Notes: generated by a model from the sequence alone, not told the origin. Numbered from the stretch's first letter, positions 47,230-59,600 are shown. The stretch: 64,000 bases of DNA from Anseranas semipalmata (GCA_013399115.1 VXAA01006526.1:917815-981814); one strand, 5' to 3'. Translations and numbers: made by a program.

Positions 47230-47815
47230 TTATTCGTTATGCCTCCTCTATAACTCCCAATGCTTTACTTGCCCTTCTTGCTGTTGAGCTCCAAGCAGTA
47301 TTCAGAGAACAATCCAGAACAGCTTCATGATCTCTCCCTTGCATAGAAAAAGCACAGTTAGAGCCTACAATGTACAGAAATAGAACAAGTTTCCCCCTTC
47401 ATGCATTAATTTGCATTATTGCCACTGAATTTCATCTGCAATTTTTATTGCCCAGTCATCCAGGATTGCAAAATCCTTCTGTATGTGTTGGCAGTCAGCT
47501 TCAGATTTGTCAGAACGAAGTAATTTTGTATCATCAGCCTAGTTGTTTTCTTGGATTCATTTTACATCTCTTTTTCTGATCATTTATGGACCCTTGAGAA
47601 GCACAGAACCCAACAGAGTTTTTGCTGGGATAACTAAAATCTGATAATTTGTTCCTACATTTGTTTCACATCTTTTAACTAGTTTTATTACTCTTCTATG
47701 ACATAAAACTACAGGTCAGTAAGAAAATTTGGTGCAGGACCTTGCTAAAAACATTTTAGAAATCCATGCCTGTGGCATTAACCAGAACAACCCTGTGAAC
47801 GTACCTTGACTCTCA
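47230..47815. mobile_element. Ancient CR1/L3-like LINE relic
   Basis: The sequence follows, in order, a repeat consensus familiar from turtle and crocodilian genomes. Markers are TTCAGAGAACAATCCA, TCATGATCTCTC, TGAATTTCATCTGCAATTTT, TTGCCCAGTCATCCAGG, AATCCTTCTGTATG, GCAGTCAGCTTCAGATTTG, AATTTTGTATCATCAGC, GATCATTTATGG, CATCTTTTAACTAGTT, GCAGGACCTTGCTAAAAAC and TAGAAATCCA. Divergence is high, so the insertion is old, long before modern avian CR1 activity. The match is to consensus as I remember it. The exact subfamily, orientation and boundaries need RepeatMasker. The open frame at 47370-47579 is just part of this relic. Confidence 0.75.
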
Positions 47816-48189
47816 ATGCAACAGGGATTTCTTCAAAATTCATGGCACCACTATATCATTCATTTTTTCTACTTTTTTTTTACTTTATTTTTTTTTACTT
47901 TTTTTAATGATTATTTCTATGTTTCCCTGTGTTTTAATACTTTTACTGTTTTTTTTCTACTTCTCCCATTCAGATATTTCATTCATATTTTAAAGTGTAT
48001 CTTTATTATTTCTACACCGCTGTTCTACCCAGGTGGGGTTTTTGTTTGTTTGTTTTTCTGTTTTTTTGTCCTTCTAAACAGACTTTCTTTTAACAAGGTA
48101 TATACATTTACTCCAGGCATCTAATACAGTATCTTTAAACAACCATCATGCCCCCTTCAATCTGTTCCTTTGATTACCTTTCTGTATTT
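47816..48189. other. T-rich low-complexity stretch
   Basis: Pyrimidine-rich sequence with several long T runs (47870-47905, 47950-47957) and a short (TTTG)n near 48040-48056. The 102-codon Phe-rich open frame at 47816-48124 is simply a reading of this low-complexity DNA. Confidence 0.75.
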
Positions 48190-48480
48190 TATGTTGTTCC
48201 TCCTACCAAAGGTAAATGTTACTGTAATGGGTTTTCTGTGTGTTACTTTTTCATCTCTTAGCATGATGTTGAACAGAAAAGTAGTATATTCACTGACACA
48301 GATGGGCTCTTCTACAGTTAAGTCACACACAAGGTTCAATGAGCCACTCACAATTAAATCAATAGCTGATTTTCCTTTTTCAGCTTCCCTCATTACTTGA
48401 TCCAAGAAAGAAGCATTAACATCTCTAAAATGTCACCTCTTCACCAGATCCTACATGGTATCTGTCCTTTTTGCTTAGAG
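48190..48480. mobile_element. Possible further piece of the ancient LINE relic
   Basis: Words such as GAGCCACTCACAATTAAATC, CCTCATTACTTGATCCAAG and AAGAAGCATTAACATCTC are reminiscent of the part of the same ancient CR1-type consensus that lies beyond the T-rich region, but the likeness is weak. If right, the relic would span about 1.2 kb. Open frames on both strands here (48157-48405, 48170-48400) would then be LINE debris. Confidence 0.25.
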
Positions 48481-51400
48481 AAACTAGAATAGAAAGTGTC
48501 TCCTGATCTTTGCAAATAAAGACTGGTTTCCTTCCAGGAGCATATTCTCTAGACAATCTTACGTTTTTAACAACCCCAAGTTATTGGGTTTAAAGTTCAT
48601 TTATTGGGCAAGTGGATGAAAGATAAGAACTGGAAATAAAAAGAAGGACAGATTAATGGTTACTCCTACATTAAACTCTGGGAATCTACATCGTTTGCTG
48701 AAGTGTCGTACAAGTTGCTGTGCTCTTGAAGGCTTATTCAGCAAAGCATTGACTCAGGATACAATCAACCCTGATGCTTCTGGGTGTTGGAATGAAATGT
48801 AGCTCTATATCCCCTAAGATGAAGGTGGTATTCAAGAAATCCAGGGCCTCATCTGCAAAGGATAATCAGTTTACACATATAAACCAGGGGTGTGTATGTT
48901 CAAAGTGAGCTCTCCTTTCCATTCTTTCCACCGCTTTCCTAAATGGGGATTTACATTTGCAAATCAGGTAGCACAGGAACTAAATGCAGAAATTACACCA
49001 GGCAAATTAGCAACAGAATCAGGATGTTACACATATTTATTAGTATTTTGTAACCTGAATTAATTAACGTGCCCTAGAGCAGTAAATATCACATAGCATT
49101 GGAAAGACATCTGCTTTTTAGGAACATCAGAAGATTTCCTATATATTCCATCTGAAAGCTAATTTAAAACCCTGCAAATTATAACACAGTACCACTAAAG
49201 CACTGTAGACATTTTGGCTGAAGCAGTTTGTGCTTCTTGAAATGCCTACAACAGATGGTGGAAAGTAAAGAATCCAACTTGGAGCCACCACATCCATGCT
49301 ATTGACTGCAAATAACAGATTTATATCACTTCATCAATCAGCCTAACTGTGCATAACACACAGTTAGTCATCATTTCTACTTATCCAGTAGTAACAGGCT
49401 ATCTTCTCCAAACTCGTAACACAACCAGACCTATAGGTAAAAGCTGAGCAATTGCGCCCTGCAAAGCAGTTCAGAAGGGACAGAGTAGAGGACAGCTTCA
49501 AGAAGGGGCATCAGCACATGTAGAAGAAGCTGGTCTGTGTGGGGGACTTCCTTCTTTTGCCTGCTATAGTGCTAATTCACATCCATGAAAAACACTGAAT
49601 GAGACTTTGAAAAGAGGAAATCCAAAGGAAATCCATAATATTGTTACTAGTTTTCATATGCCCAAGTCTGTTATCCCCCTTTCTGTCAAGCCTTCATTGG
49701 TGAGACAGAAATACCTGCATACAAAGTTGTACTGTGCACAGTAGATGTACAATGAACAAGATATCAAAAGTGGTTAAGTGGATCATGTAAACAAGAGTTG
49801 ATGAATTTGCCCCCAAGTGCCTCTGCCACTTTTGTTATTAAAACAAATATTCACTCACCATTTTATATCCTTTCTATTACACTTTTATCAAGCTCTACTT
49901 AAACATCTGTGTTGTTCAAAAGACCTCACTCACACAGGTACCCACGCTTCTGTGAGTACAAGCAAAAGCCATTAAAATGGTAGGCCAATTCTAGATGAAC
50001 ATACCAACAAGAATGCCTTCAAGGGTCTCCACTAGAAGTCATTACAGACAGAAGAAATCCTCTTACTGCCCTTCCTCTGCCTCCTCTCTGAGGCCACCCC
50101 TCCAATGTTGCAGGATGCAGAGCCTTGTAGGGGCTGCCAGTGTAGCTGGAAACCAGTGCAGCCCCACAGGTATTCTGGCTATTTTGCTTTCCTTGATTGA
50201 CCAGTGTTATAAGAAGAGATGTGGCTTAGCCTGAGCCCCTGTGGCTCTAGCAAATCAATGCAGTTGGGCCATGAAAGTTAAGCAGGCTTTAGGACATGAT
50301 TATGGTAACAGCACAGTACAGAGTGGTCATAAATCCCAGGGAATTTGGCTCATGGCATCGATTGCTGGAGAGGGGGATGGGACAGGACAATGTAAATGAA
50401 TACAGCAGGAGGCTACAAACTTCAAATGCCCATCAAATACAAATGAGAGAGCATTAGTGTATGTCATTAGTTTTCTTCAGGATGAAGATCTCAAAATATT
50501 ATATAAGAATGTTTCCTGAAAATAATTTTTTGGCAGAAAACAGAGCTGTCAACAGCAGGAGGAAAAACATGTTCATTGAGATGTTTTATAAAGAGATGTC
50601 AGCAGGGATGTCACTGAGAGAAGCTTAAGGATGATCAGATCTTGAAAACCTTACTTCATTTTTTCGTACTGCTGATTACCACCAGTGTGAGAGACCTTCA
50701 ATCACTTGAAGAGGCAGCATTTCAATCTCTTACACTGGCAGAATTTTACATATATGTACCAAGGAAAAGGGGTTTCTTGAGTTCTGGAGACAAAACACCT
50801 ATTTATCCCAATGAATACAGAGAACTTTCTTTCTTCTCATTCTGAAGTGTCCTCAGAAATTCTAGCTAAATCCTCTGCCTGCAAACATGAAAGGTACTTC
50901 ATGTAACCAACACACTACAGATTAACTCTCTGATAATTTTCCTGCCATATCAGGAACCTTTCTCTTTCTAGACTTACTCAAGACCAAATTCAATGCTCAT
51001 TTTTAAAGTTGGAAGTTTGAAGCACAACAATGGCCACACTTCCAGTGTACTACAGACAGGAGACATCCTGCTCAGGGATGTTTCTCCTCTTGATATCATG
51101 TGTCTTTCCATTCCTGGTAGATGCCAGCACCCCTATCACAGCCAAGGTGGAGGATATTTTGGTTTCCGTCAAACCTGTTTAAAAACAGTCATTGATTAGA
51201 TATAGCAGAGAGAGACCCAAAATCTCCATTTACACTGCAGTGGTGCTGTTATAGGCAGCCTGCAAAATTAATTCATTTAAACAGCCTATATGATTTTTGG
51301 AAGTGTGCAGCATTGGAGATACCAACTAGAAGTCACTTCTGACATGGGTAGTGAGAGGAGATCGGAGAGCAGGTATTTCTGCAGCATTTAGGCATTCATA

Positions 51401-51827
51401 GTCATGATTACTCTTCCTAGTCATCTCCCACCCATGACAGCTAGTACATACAGGGGGTAAGGGGGTAAGATGGAAAATCAAAGCTTTTAGACAAAAGCTA
51501 GCACCATGAGTTAGCCACATCTTACCTACCCCATCAGGATGGTGAAGGGAAACACAAAGGGCCTTACTCCTCACTAGTAAACAGGAGGTAGGTAGGTGGA
51601 CAACAGTAGTTTGCAGAGAAATTAGGCAGTTATTTTTCTGTCCCCACGAGCCTATGGTATAATTTCAAAACATGACTTTAAAACAGAGAGAAGTGAAACA
51701 GGCAACAACCACAAAAGACACAGGATGAAATGCTGCAGCCACCGAAGGCAAAGGATATTTTGTCTGGAAACAGTATTTTTCTGGGCCAGTTAATTACCAT
51801 AATATCTTACTTCTCATCTCCTGCTAG
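48481..51827. other. Non-coding stretch, no gene seen
   Basis: No recognised repeat or gene. Short open frames (60-88 codons) are scattered on both strands without supporting signals. Confidence 0.5.
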
Positions 51828-51981
51828 ATATTTGCCATTCCTCACAGTGCTCACCCTCGCCATCAGTGAAGATGGCCATCAGTCAAGGGAAAGCCCTGTC
51901 AGTGTGCTTCGTTTCCACCCCACACCCCAGTCTCACCAGCCATCCAGAAGCAGACGCTCAGCTGGGAGCAGCAAGGCAGCG
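51828..51981 (+). CDS. Candidate internal coding exon, unidentified
   Basis: A 154-bp segment lies between a good acceptor (pyrimidine-rich CTTACTTCTCATCTCCTGCTAG ending at 51827) and a good donor (GCAGCG|GTAAGG, GT at 51982-51983). It is open in one frame: one base completing a codon, then 51 codons, ending in phase 0. The predicted peptide begins YLPFLTVLT and then becomes Ser/Pro/Arg/His-rich (PTPQSHQPS, then RSRRSAG), suggesting disorder. I recognise no protein family. The end phase fits the start phase of the candidate exon at 62789. Splice-site pairs of this quality also occur by chance, so confidence is low. Confidence 0.18.
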
Positions 51982-54900
51982 GTAAGGTTTGCCTGATTTT
52001 TATTCCCACCCACTGATAAAACAGACTGCAATCAACAGTGATGATGTATTACACTTCTGCTGAACATGTATGCTCTAAGAATCAATACAAATAATTATTT
52101 AACCACACATATAATACAAATAGTTTATTTTCTCTAATCCCTTTGCCTCTGTCCTCACAAAAACTCTGTTGGTACAGCATAAATAGGTAACAGGTCAACA
52201 CAATAGAGTTAAGTATTTAAGGTAAATAAATTACTCCTTTTTTTTGTGCTTTTTAACAGTACTGTCTGTTCTCTGTTTCATATATGGACAAATAGAAGTC
52301 CTAATAGTCAGATGCTGTTCTTAGTGTATTATGATGTAAAATGTCAAAAAAAAAAGTGAAACATTCAGAACTTTAGAACATAAACTCTTTGTTCTTCCAA
52401 GCTGTTATCTTTTCCATTTCACTGGATACAGTAGCTTGGTCTTTCACATTGGAGGAACTGTGCTTTATTATGGCCATGAATGGATTAGGGAGATTGCTAA
52501 ATCAGGGAAACCTCCTAAATGTTGGCTTGAACCCTTACCATTCTTCTTCAGAAAGGTTATTTACAATTGGGTAAACAAGACATGGATTCCCACTCTATAT
52601 TTTCATTCTGGCAGAAAGAGTGTGCATAGCATACAGCAGAGGAGGTGTCCCCAGTTCCAAGTGAGAATGAATCACGTGAGAAGTTATGGTCTCACATCAA
52701 GCACTTGCAGTGAGAGAACAATACAGTGTCCATCAATGTCCAAAATCTCCATCAGAGTTTGTACAGGCTGCTCTCAAGCGCAGCTCACTGAAATCCTAAA
52801 CCTGTGCTCTCCTCCACTACATTCAGACTCTGGGAAAAGTACCTTAACAAACAGAACAGGTGATTATTTTTTAGGATGAGAGAGCAGGACTGGCCTGATC
52901 CGAACCCACTGAATGCAAAAGAAGGATACCTGCTGACTGTGTGGATCTTTGAATGCAGTCCTTTGAGAACCATCGGTGCTGCTACAAGACCTCCCATAGC
53001 ACCGCATGCCCCCAGCGCAACAGGACTCATGCTTGCTGGACCACCAGCGCAGGGCTCTCGGCTGCAGGGCCAAGGGGGCTGCAGCAAGGCTGGCCATCCC
53101 AGCAGAACACATGGCCACAATGCTAAGTAGGGATAACAGAGAGGGAGTGGGAGGATAATGATTTCTGTACTCCTCCTATTAGCTGCTCTGAATTTAGGTG
53201 TCATCCTGAAGAAGAGAGTCAGAAAGGAGACCTAGCTATTATTAACATGCAGAAAGCCAACTGCAGAGGTGTCAAGACAATGTTAGGCAGGATAATTTGC
53301 TTGAATGTGTTTTAAGTGCAATTATATTAAGAAAATTTAGCATTAATGCTTTGTGTTTTTTTTTAACTAATTGCTATAGAAACAAATAAAATTGCCATAA
53401 TAGCTCTTTCCTAAATTATCCACCAGACACATTTCTGCTATATATTCCTTGCATTGTAACAGGTTAAGGAGCTGATGTCAGAACCCTGTCTGTTTCTGAA
53501 GGACAAAAGGAGAGCACGTGCAGGAGGAAGGAACAGAACAGGCCAATTCTCTGGATATTTTTCTTTGAGTACTGCACTTTGTCATAAAAATAGGATATTT
53601 ACTGTTTATGATCTCCAGCAGCATTTTAGTTTTATGTTGTAGGCATTCTGAGATGTGTATTATGGTGTGATTTCATTCACCTGGAAGGAGTGAGAAGTTC
53701 TTTAGTCATGTTCTTTTGAAAAACTTTGTGGAAATGCTTTCACTCAAACATAACTGTTCAGTCTGACTGAAAAGGCAGATGTATGGTAAGGAAAACCACA
53801 AATGTCGAATAACAAAATAATTAAAACACAGAAAGAAAACTGGGAAAGGGGGAGTGTCAGGGAAGTGAGTGGGATAAACAACTCCTAAGCTTTTTCTCAG
53901 CTATTTAGCAAGAGATGAGCTTGTTGCAGAGCTGCAAAATAAAAATGCACATGTCAAAAAAAGGTGTAGACAAGACAGGAATATTATATACATTTTACAT
54001 ACAGGAATTCAAGGAGCAGAGAAATGAGAGTAATTGGGTAAAAAGGAAGTTTATGAATGGTGTGCAAAACTGTGGGATCTTGGATCCCTACCACAAGTCT
54101 ATTTCCCACAGACCAAGGTAGCATTTTCATCTTGGTACAGAGAAGACCAAGACCCACCCACACACAGGACCTGCCCAAATACAATCAATTAATGGGTCAA
54201 AGGGCAGGATGTAAGCTCTGAATGAGCCCTGTGATATCAATGTTACTACAGAAATGATCCTCTGAAATGCAGATTTTCAGTCTCTCTGGTTACTTGGGCT
54301 TGTGCAAATCACAACCCTACCGTCATCTGTGGAGAAATGAGCCAATTTTTTTTAGTCTCTCTTTTTTTTAGTCTCTTTTTTTTTTTTTTTAGACAGATAA
54401 CACTAAATTTTGGGACAAGACTCCCTGGCTTGCAAATCTGCTTCTAGCTACAAAGTTGAGGTATTTAATGCCTTCAGGTCCCCTGTCTCAGACCCAGCTT
54501 TAATCAAGAAATCAAGATCTTTTTGGCACCCAAGCAGCAGTCTCAAGCTCCTACAGCACTGAAGGCTGCCACTGACTTCCGTTGACTTGCTACTTTTCTT
54601 GCAACCTTTCAACATCTTGCCCTTTGAAAGCTGGTTGACTGAAGCTGAAAACAACAGACATAGCTGGCTTATTTGTATACCAGGTGTCTGGCCACCTGAC
54701 TTTTTCATCCAGGTATGAACATAGGATTTGGAATCCTTCTTTCTGAAATTCAGGACAACCTTTGGTCCTCAAACCAATTTTTAATACCAGCATTTCCTCT
54801 CTACTCAGTGCAACTGTTGAACAGAAATATCATGGCTGGAGGCCTGAACCCCTTCCTAAAACTGTGTATTTAGGGGCCTGGTCCCTTGGGAAGAAGTGCA

Positions 54901-55989
54901 GAGCAGGTCTATCACTCCTCCCTCATGATCAGTGGTGTGTAGAACTGAACACAAATGTGTCCCTTGGTCTGAAGGAAGGGAAAACACTGATGTTGCTACA
55001 GTCATCCTCCAGAAGCCTCACTTTCCAGGTGTTTGCCCTTTTTCACACGAGGAGGTATACTACTTCAAAATCAAAGATATCTTTCTAATTTTGCTACCTC
55101 TCTCTCAGCATCTTGCCTTTGATATCTGAGCAAGTCATGTCTTGTAGACCCAAGTAGCAGGAATATATTATGCCCAGAATTACCCGGAAAATCAAGATAC
55201 AAAGCAAGCACATCCAGATACAGCAGATACTATGACATCAGAGCATCAACATATTTTTATCCAGAGGCATCACAACACCACAGCAGAACTAGATCTCCAT
55301 CTCTCCAGCTTCTTATTGATCAACCTCAATACGAGATCATCCAACCATTTGTACTGCTAGCTGGTAGTTCATGTAAATATCTTACTAAGTCGAGTACAAG
55401 CTTTCTCTCTCTACATAAACCCCTTAGGTTTGCTTTTAGGTTTTCTGATAATCTGGGCCCAGTACAGATTTCCTACAGAGCAGCAACTGTATAAAACCTC
55501 AATCCTTGTTTGTTTGTTTGTTTGTTTTTTCTCAGCCATGTTAATCCATTCTGTATCCAGGGTGCCTGCAACACCTGTAGATACATTTCCACATTACCCA
55601 GTGGAGTTTATAATTCTCTGCATCACTAAAAACAGTCATACGTGCCAGTTCATATATTATACTATATAGTTAGAGATACTTAAATGAGATATTGATAATT
55701 TGAATAACCAATTTACTTGGATAATCTGAGATCTACCCCTCTTCCATTTGGATGTATTCTTTTACTTTCATGACATTATTGTAATTGCTTAAGCCACTTT
55801 TGTTGGGATATTTTTTGCACCTTAATTACCTTGTCATTTACTATTAGGGATGTTAATACGGTCATTAAATGTTACAAATGTTTTTCAGTTTTTGCTCTCT
55901 GCCTGGTTTATATTCCTGCAATTCAAAAATGTCCAGCTATATACACATATTTTTACTTTGACACATCTTAAAATATGTTCAATACCAAG
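51982..55989. other. Non-coding stretch with one GC-rich patch
   Basis: The 52890-53110 segment is GC-rich, with about six CpGs and several overlapping frames on both strands (up to 139 codons on the minus strand, 52785-53204). I could not assign any of them. T-rich low-complexity sequence with a repeated TTTTAGTCTCT word lies at 54345-54392, and a (TTTG)n microsatellite at 55506-55530. Nothing else recognised. Confidence 0.45.
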
Positions 55990-56063
55990 TTTATTATAGC
56001 ATTAAATTGATGAACTTGCTCTAATAATCAATGTATAAATAATCAATTTAATGCTATAATAAA
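55990..56063. repeat. Perfect 22-bp inverted repeat with 30-nt loop
   Basis: Arms at 55990-56011 (TTTATTATAGC then ATTAAATTGAT) and 56042-56063 are exact reverse complements over all 22 bases, separated by 30 bases. Arm and loop sizes resemble a small precursor hairpin, though the stem is very AU-rich, so a transcript would fold only weakly. The loop itself contains ATAATCAAT, which recurs as ATAATCAAT at the start of the right arm, suggesting a local inverted plus direct duplication. It could be a cruciform-forming element, the remains of a tiny transposon or a template-switch mutation. Confidence 0.9.
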
Positions 56064-56587
56064 GTAGATGTAAAACAGCCATCCCTCTGTTGAGTGTGCT
56101 GAGCTGCAGTGACATTTGGTGGTCATGCATGGCATCATTTGTACAAGCTTCATTTAGAGAGGGTGGCAGGTTAAGTGGAACAAAACACAAATGCAATACA
56201 GCATCCATGATAAGCATCCTGCACCAGTGCTATAAAAAAGGCAAAAAGAACTGAAAACCCGTTTCCACTTTTTCCAGACATCTGCTCTTAAACGAATATT
56301 CAGAATAAGCAGAGCTCTTGAATTAGTACCAAGATGTTTTTATACATTTATATGGAGACACACTAAGATAGCTTAGCAGGCACCAAGTCATTTTTTCTTC
56401 TTCTACAATCAAAATGTTTGTAGCTCCAGACTCCAATTGCAAAGCTGAATGAAGTGTAGGTTAATGGTGTAGCTTGGCTTCAAGAGTTCGGTTCCAGTAA
56501 AATTTCAACTAGTGGAAGCTGGAACCAATATTTGAGAGTTAACACAAAAATCACTTCCACAGTGTGGCTTTCAATTAACATAAATTT
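56064..56587. other. Non-coding stretch, no gene seen
   Basis: Short unremarkable sequence between the inverted repeat and a CR1 fragment. Confidence 0.6.
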
Positions 56588-56721
56588 ACAGAATCACAGA
56601 ACCATCTAGGTTGGAAAAGACCTCCAAGATCATCCAGTCCAACCTATAGCCGAACACTACCAAGTCCTCCACTAAACCATGTCACTAAGCTCTACATCTA
56701 AACGTCTTTTGAATACATGTA
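56588..56721 (-). mobile_element. CR1 LINE 3' fragment, older subfamily (minus strand)
   Basis: Plus-strand reading gives ACAGAATCACAGAACCATC, TAGGTTGGAAAAGACCTCC, AAGATCATCCAGTCCAACC, CACTAAACCATGTCACTAAG and CTACATCTAAACGTCTTTTG. This matches the reverse orientation of a CR1 subfamily distinct from the GGGTTGGAAGGGACC type seen at 6.5-22.7 kb. The match stops at about 56721. Only about 130 bp remain, with no coding capacity. Confidence 0.93.
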
Positions 56722-57930
56722 TTTCTCTACCCCACCCCAAAGTCAGGCACAAAACAAAAGCTGAAACAGAAGTTGATGGAGAATTGGGGCCTTCTATGGT
56801 AACAGCATCTATATTTATCTGTAGAAATGATAAGCTTCAGCTAGAACTCTAGAAAAGAACTCTTAAATCTGTTCTTCAAAATACAACTTGCTAGCCATAT
56901 TTTATAACACAGTTTTCCATATCTGTATTTCTGAGGTGTGCTCTCTTATCTTCTCATGGTGCCATACCCACACCATGGCAGTTACAGAGGAACCAGGACT
57001 GGTATGCTGAAACATGCCAATTGACAGTCAAAGTTAGCTTTGCAGATGGATTAAACAATAAGATATTGTTTTAAGTGTCTAAGTGGATGCTTATCTCTCA
57101 ATTTATTTTTATGTCCCCAGGCTGATTCCATTATTTATTCATCAAAACCATAATACTAAACTGAGTTACCAGAAGGGGTTGGATTTGCTTTTATTTTCCA
57201 TCCTTCATGGACTGAAGGGGCTAAATATGGCACATGCCCTGAATCCATTGCTCCAGGAGGGGCAAAGCATTCTGGGAGAGGTTTGTCCTCTCCAGTATCA
57301 AGCAGTTGACAAAGATGAGTCCCTACCAACAGGATCTGAGGACTCTTTGTGCCACTTTAGCAAGAAAGACCTCATGCAGGGTATATACAACCCACTTGCA
57401 GGGTAATTGCCTAGCTCATGAAGGATTTGCAATTTTACAAACCTCCCAACGTAAATTCACAATTTGCACTCCCTGAAGGCACTAAAAGTAAATAAGTATC
57501 CCATATTGAGCTATGAGATTTGTATCTTGTTCCACTAGAATATATACAGGAGTATTTGCCACCCTTTGCACAAATGCACTGGACATCATTACCACATAGG
57601 GCTACCGCATATTTAATTATTAATGTGCACCTGAGCAACACACTTGGCCACATTCAAAGTGAGATACAGCAACACCTGATATTTGTGTGCAAACCACCCC
57701 AGAAGGTTTAAAAATTCAATTAAGAAAAAACGCAATGAGCTGTGGCAGGGAAGATAAGTGCTATATAGGCAGGAAGGCATTACTTATAGTGACTAATCTG
57801 CAGGCATCGCTCAAGTGTCTGTGCCCACAGGAGCAGAGCAATGCATCCTATGAATAGCTAAGGCATCAGACATGAGTGCAGCCTGTCTCTCATGGGCTCA
57901 CAGCAGGTTTGAACCCTGGGCTCTGCATGT
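56722..57930. other. Non-coding stretch, no gene seen
   Basis: No recognised repeat or gene. A 107-codon plus-strand frame (57083-57406) has no exon signals that stand out. Confidence 0.5.
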
Positions 57931-58263
57931 CCGAGGTCTTTGCCGGCGCCTTTCAAAGTCCTGGCAGAGGCTCTGCACCAGACCCAGGTCCGTGTATGAC
58001 GCAAGGCAGTGAGCAAGGGTGAACTTGAGGAGGCAGCACGAGAGGTGGGAGCTGCACAGAAGCCTGAGGCGAGCAAAAAAGTGTGCGTGGAGCTGGAGGC
58101 TGATACTTGGCAGCACCCAGGAGCCCGAGGAAGGGAAGCGGCAGAGGCAGGGGAAAGCTCCCAACTGCTGGCAGCATCAGCCTACCCAGCCCTGCTCCCC
58201 CTTCAAAACCAAACTTCCCAGGAGTTTGGCCCTACAGCCTCGTGCTAGCTCTGGTTGCACCAG
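57931..58263 (+). promoter_or_regulatory. CpG-rich segment ending in a splice donor
   Basis: A GC-rich stretch with eleven CpGs between 57931 and 58242, clustered far above the local background, terminates in a consensus 5' splice site, CACCAG|GTGAGA (GT at 58264-58265). On the plus strand an open frame from 58009 to 58248 is Ala/Glu/Lys-rich (GELEEAAREVG, EASKKVCVELEAD), but it begins with GTG and closes before the donor. A second plus frame (58019-58267) reads through it. It may be a first exon or alternative promoter of a plus-strand transcript, possibly non-coding. Opposite-strand frames (57858-58177) are also open because of GC content. Confidence 0.3.
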
Positions 58264-59261
58264 GTGAGAATGCCACCGTCCCCAGTGCTTAGTAAGTGTC
58301 ATGGTAAGGAGAAAATAACTACTACTCATATACTGACAGTAAGTTCTTGCCTTCATATACGAGGTGCTTCTGCCTTGCACACAAACAAGACTTTCAGCAC
58401 AGCAGCAGTGAGGTTTCTTTGGGAAGAAAGAGAGTCTAGCTATAACAGACTTCAACAGAATTTACAGACTGAATATGATAGGAATACAACCCTTAACAGA
58501 AAAGTTATCATTTATAAACTTGACAGCTTTCTAAAATAAAAGGTTTCTAAAATTTCATATTTATCAGACCTATCCATAGGAATGTTTCACAGTCAGGGCA
58601 CTCATTTCCCATTGAAGCGGGGAAGCTAGTTTTCCAAACGGGCTCTGCTGTCCTAAGGCATGGTCTCCAGCACTGCCATCAGTTGTAGGTACAACCACTA
58701 ACACGCAGGGGGTGGCAGCCAATGCTGTGATGCATGCATGTTAGGTAGCAAGACCCCAGACTTCTGCTGCCTCTGTCCATTACCCAGTTTCCAACCTGGG
58801 CTCTTTTGGTGGGCATAAAAATATTAACTGTTAATCATAGAATAGTAACAACCTGGAAATATTTTTAATGAGCAATGCTGGGTCACAATTTTAGTCCATC
58901 TGTTTAAAGAGAAATGGAGTTGTTGAATACCCCAATCAAAGCTTTGTTTTGTCTTTAAAGGGTGTGGGGGGAGCCTTCCATTCCGGTGATGGCTCAGTTC
59001 AGATGTAGCTCTCTTCTACTATGCTGCAAGTGGGTTTTTGAGGTTTTGAACATTCCAGATACTCCATATGAAGGTACCTTACTGAGAGTTTGCTATTAGT
59101 ACATTCATGACAGCTTGCATTTAAGTACAGTGCTCCTCTCCACCAAGGCATTTCTGTGATAATTTGTTAAAGAGTGGTGGCTTGGATTTGCATAGACTGG
59201 TTTGACAGCAAGATTTATTCTCTCTTTATTCCTATGTTAAAACAAGTGTTATGGATGGGGA

Positions 59262-59281
59262 CCCCCCCACACACACACACA
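59262..59281. repeat. C7(CA)n microsatellite
   Basis: A run of seven C followed by about seven CA units. Confidence 0.9.
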
Positions 59282-59600
59282 TTTTTCAGGAACATTTTCA
59301 TTTTAACTTCATTTTTGTCTATTTAAAATACTGTTTAAATCAGGCTTGAATGTTTCCTGAGCAGCTTTAGATTTTTTTTCCCCCCTCCTTAAAATTTGCC
59401 CTGTTAGGAATAAAAGGAAAACTCAAATTTTTATTTACAGAAAACTTGGAAGCTTCCTCCATTCAATCAGCCCTATTTTTTCCTATACTGGGTGGTAAAA
59501 AATCTTATCCTACTTTATAGAGATTTCTTAGTGCATTTCAGGGTGCATTTGTAGTTTCACAACCCCACTTATTGCATTTTAAATTGCTACTACTTGCTTT

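Noticed and set aside
47816..48124. 102-codon Phe/Leu-rich frame resembling a membrane protein
   Set aside because: It is a direct reading of T-rich low-complexity DNA. The hydrophobicity comes from T runs.
58705..58718. CTCF-like core (GCAGGGGGTGGCAG)
   Set aside because: Matches only about 11 of 14 consensus positions and misses a key A. Too weak to list as a site without ChIP data.
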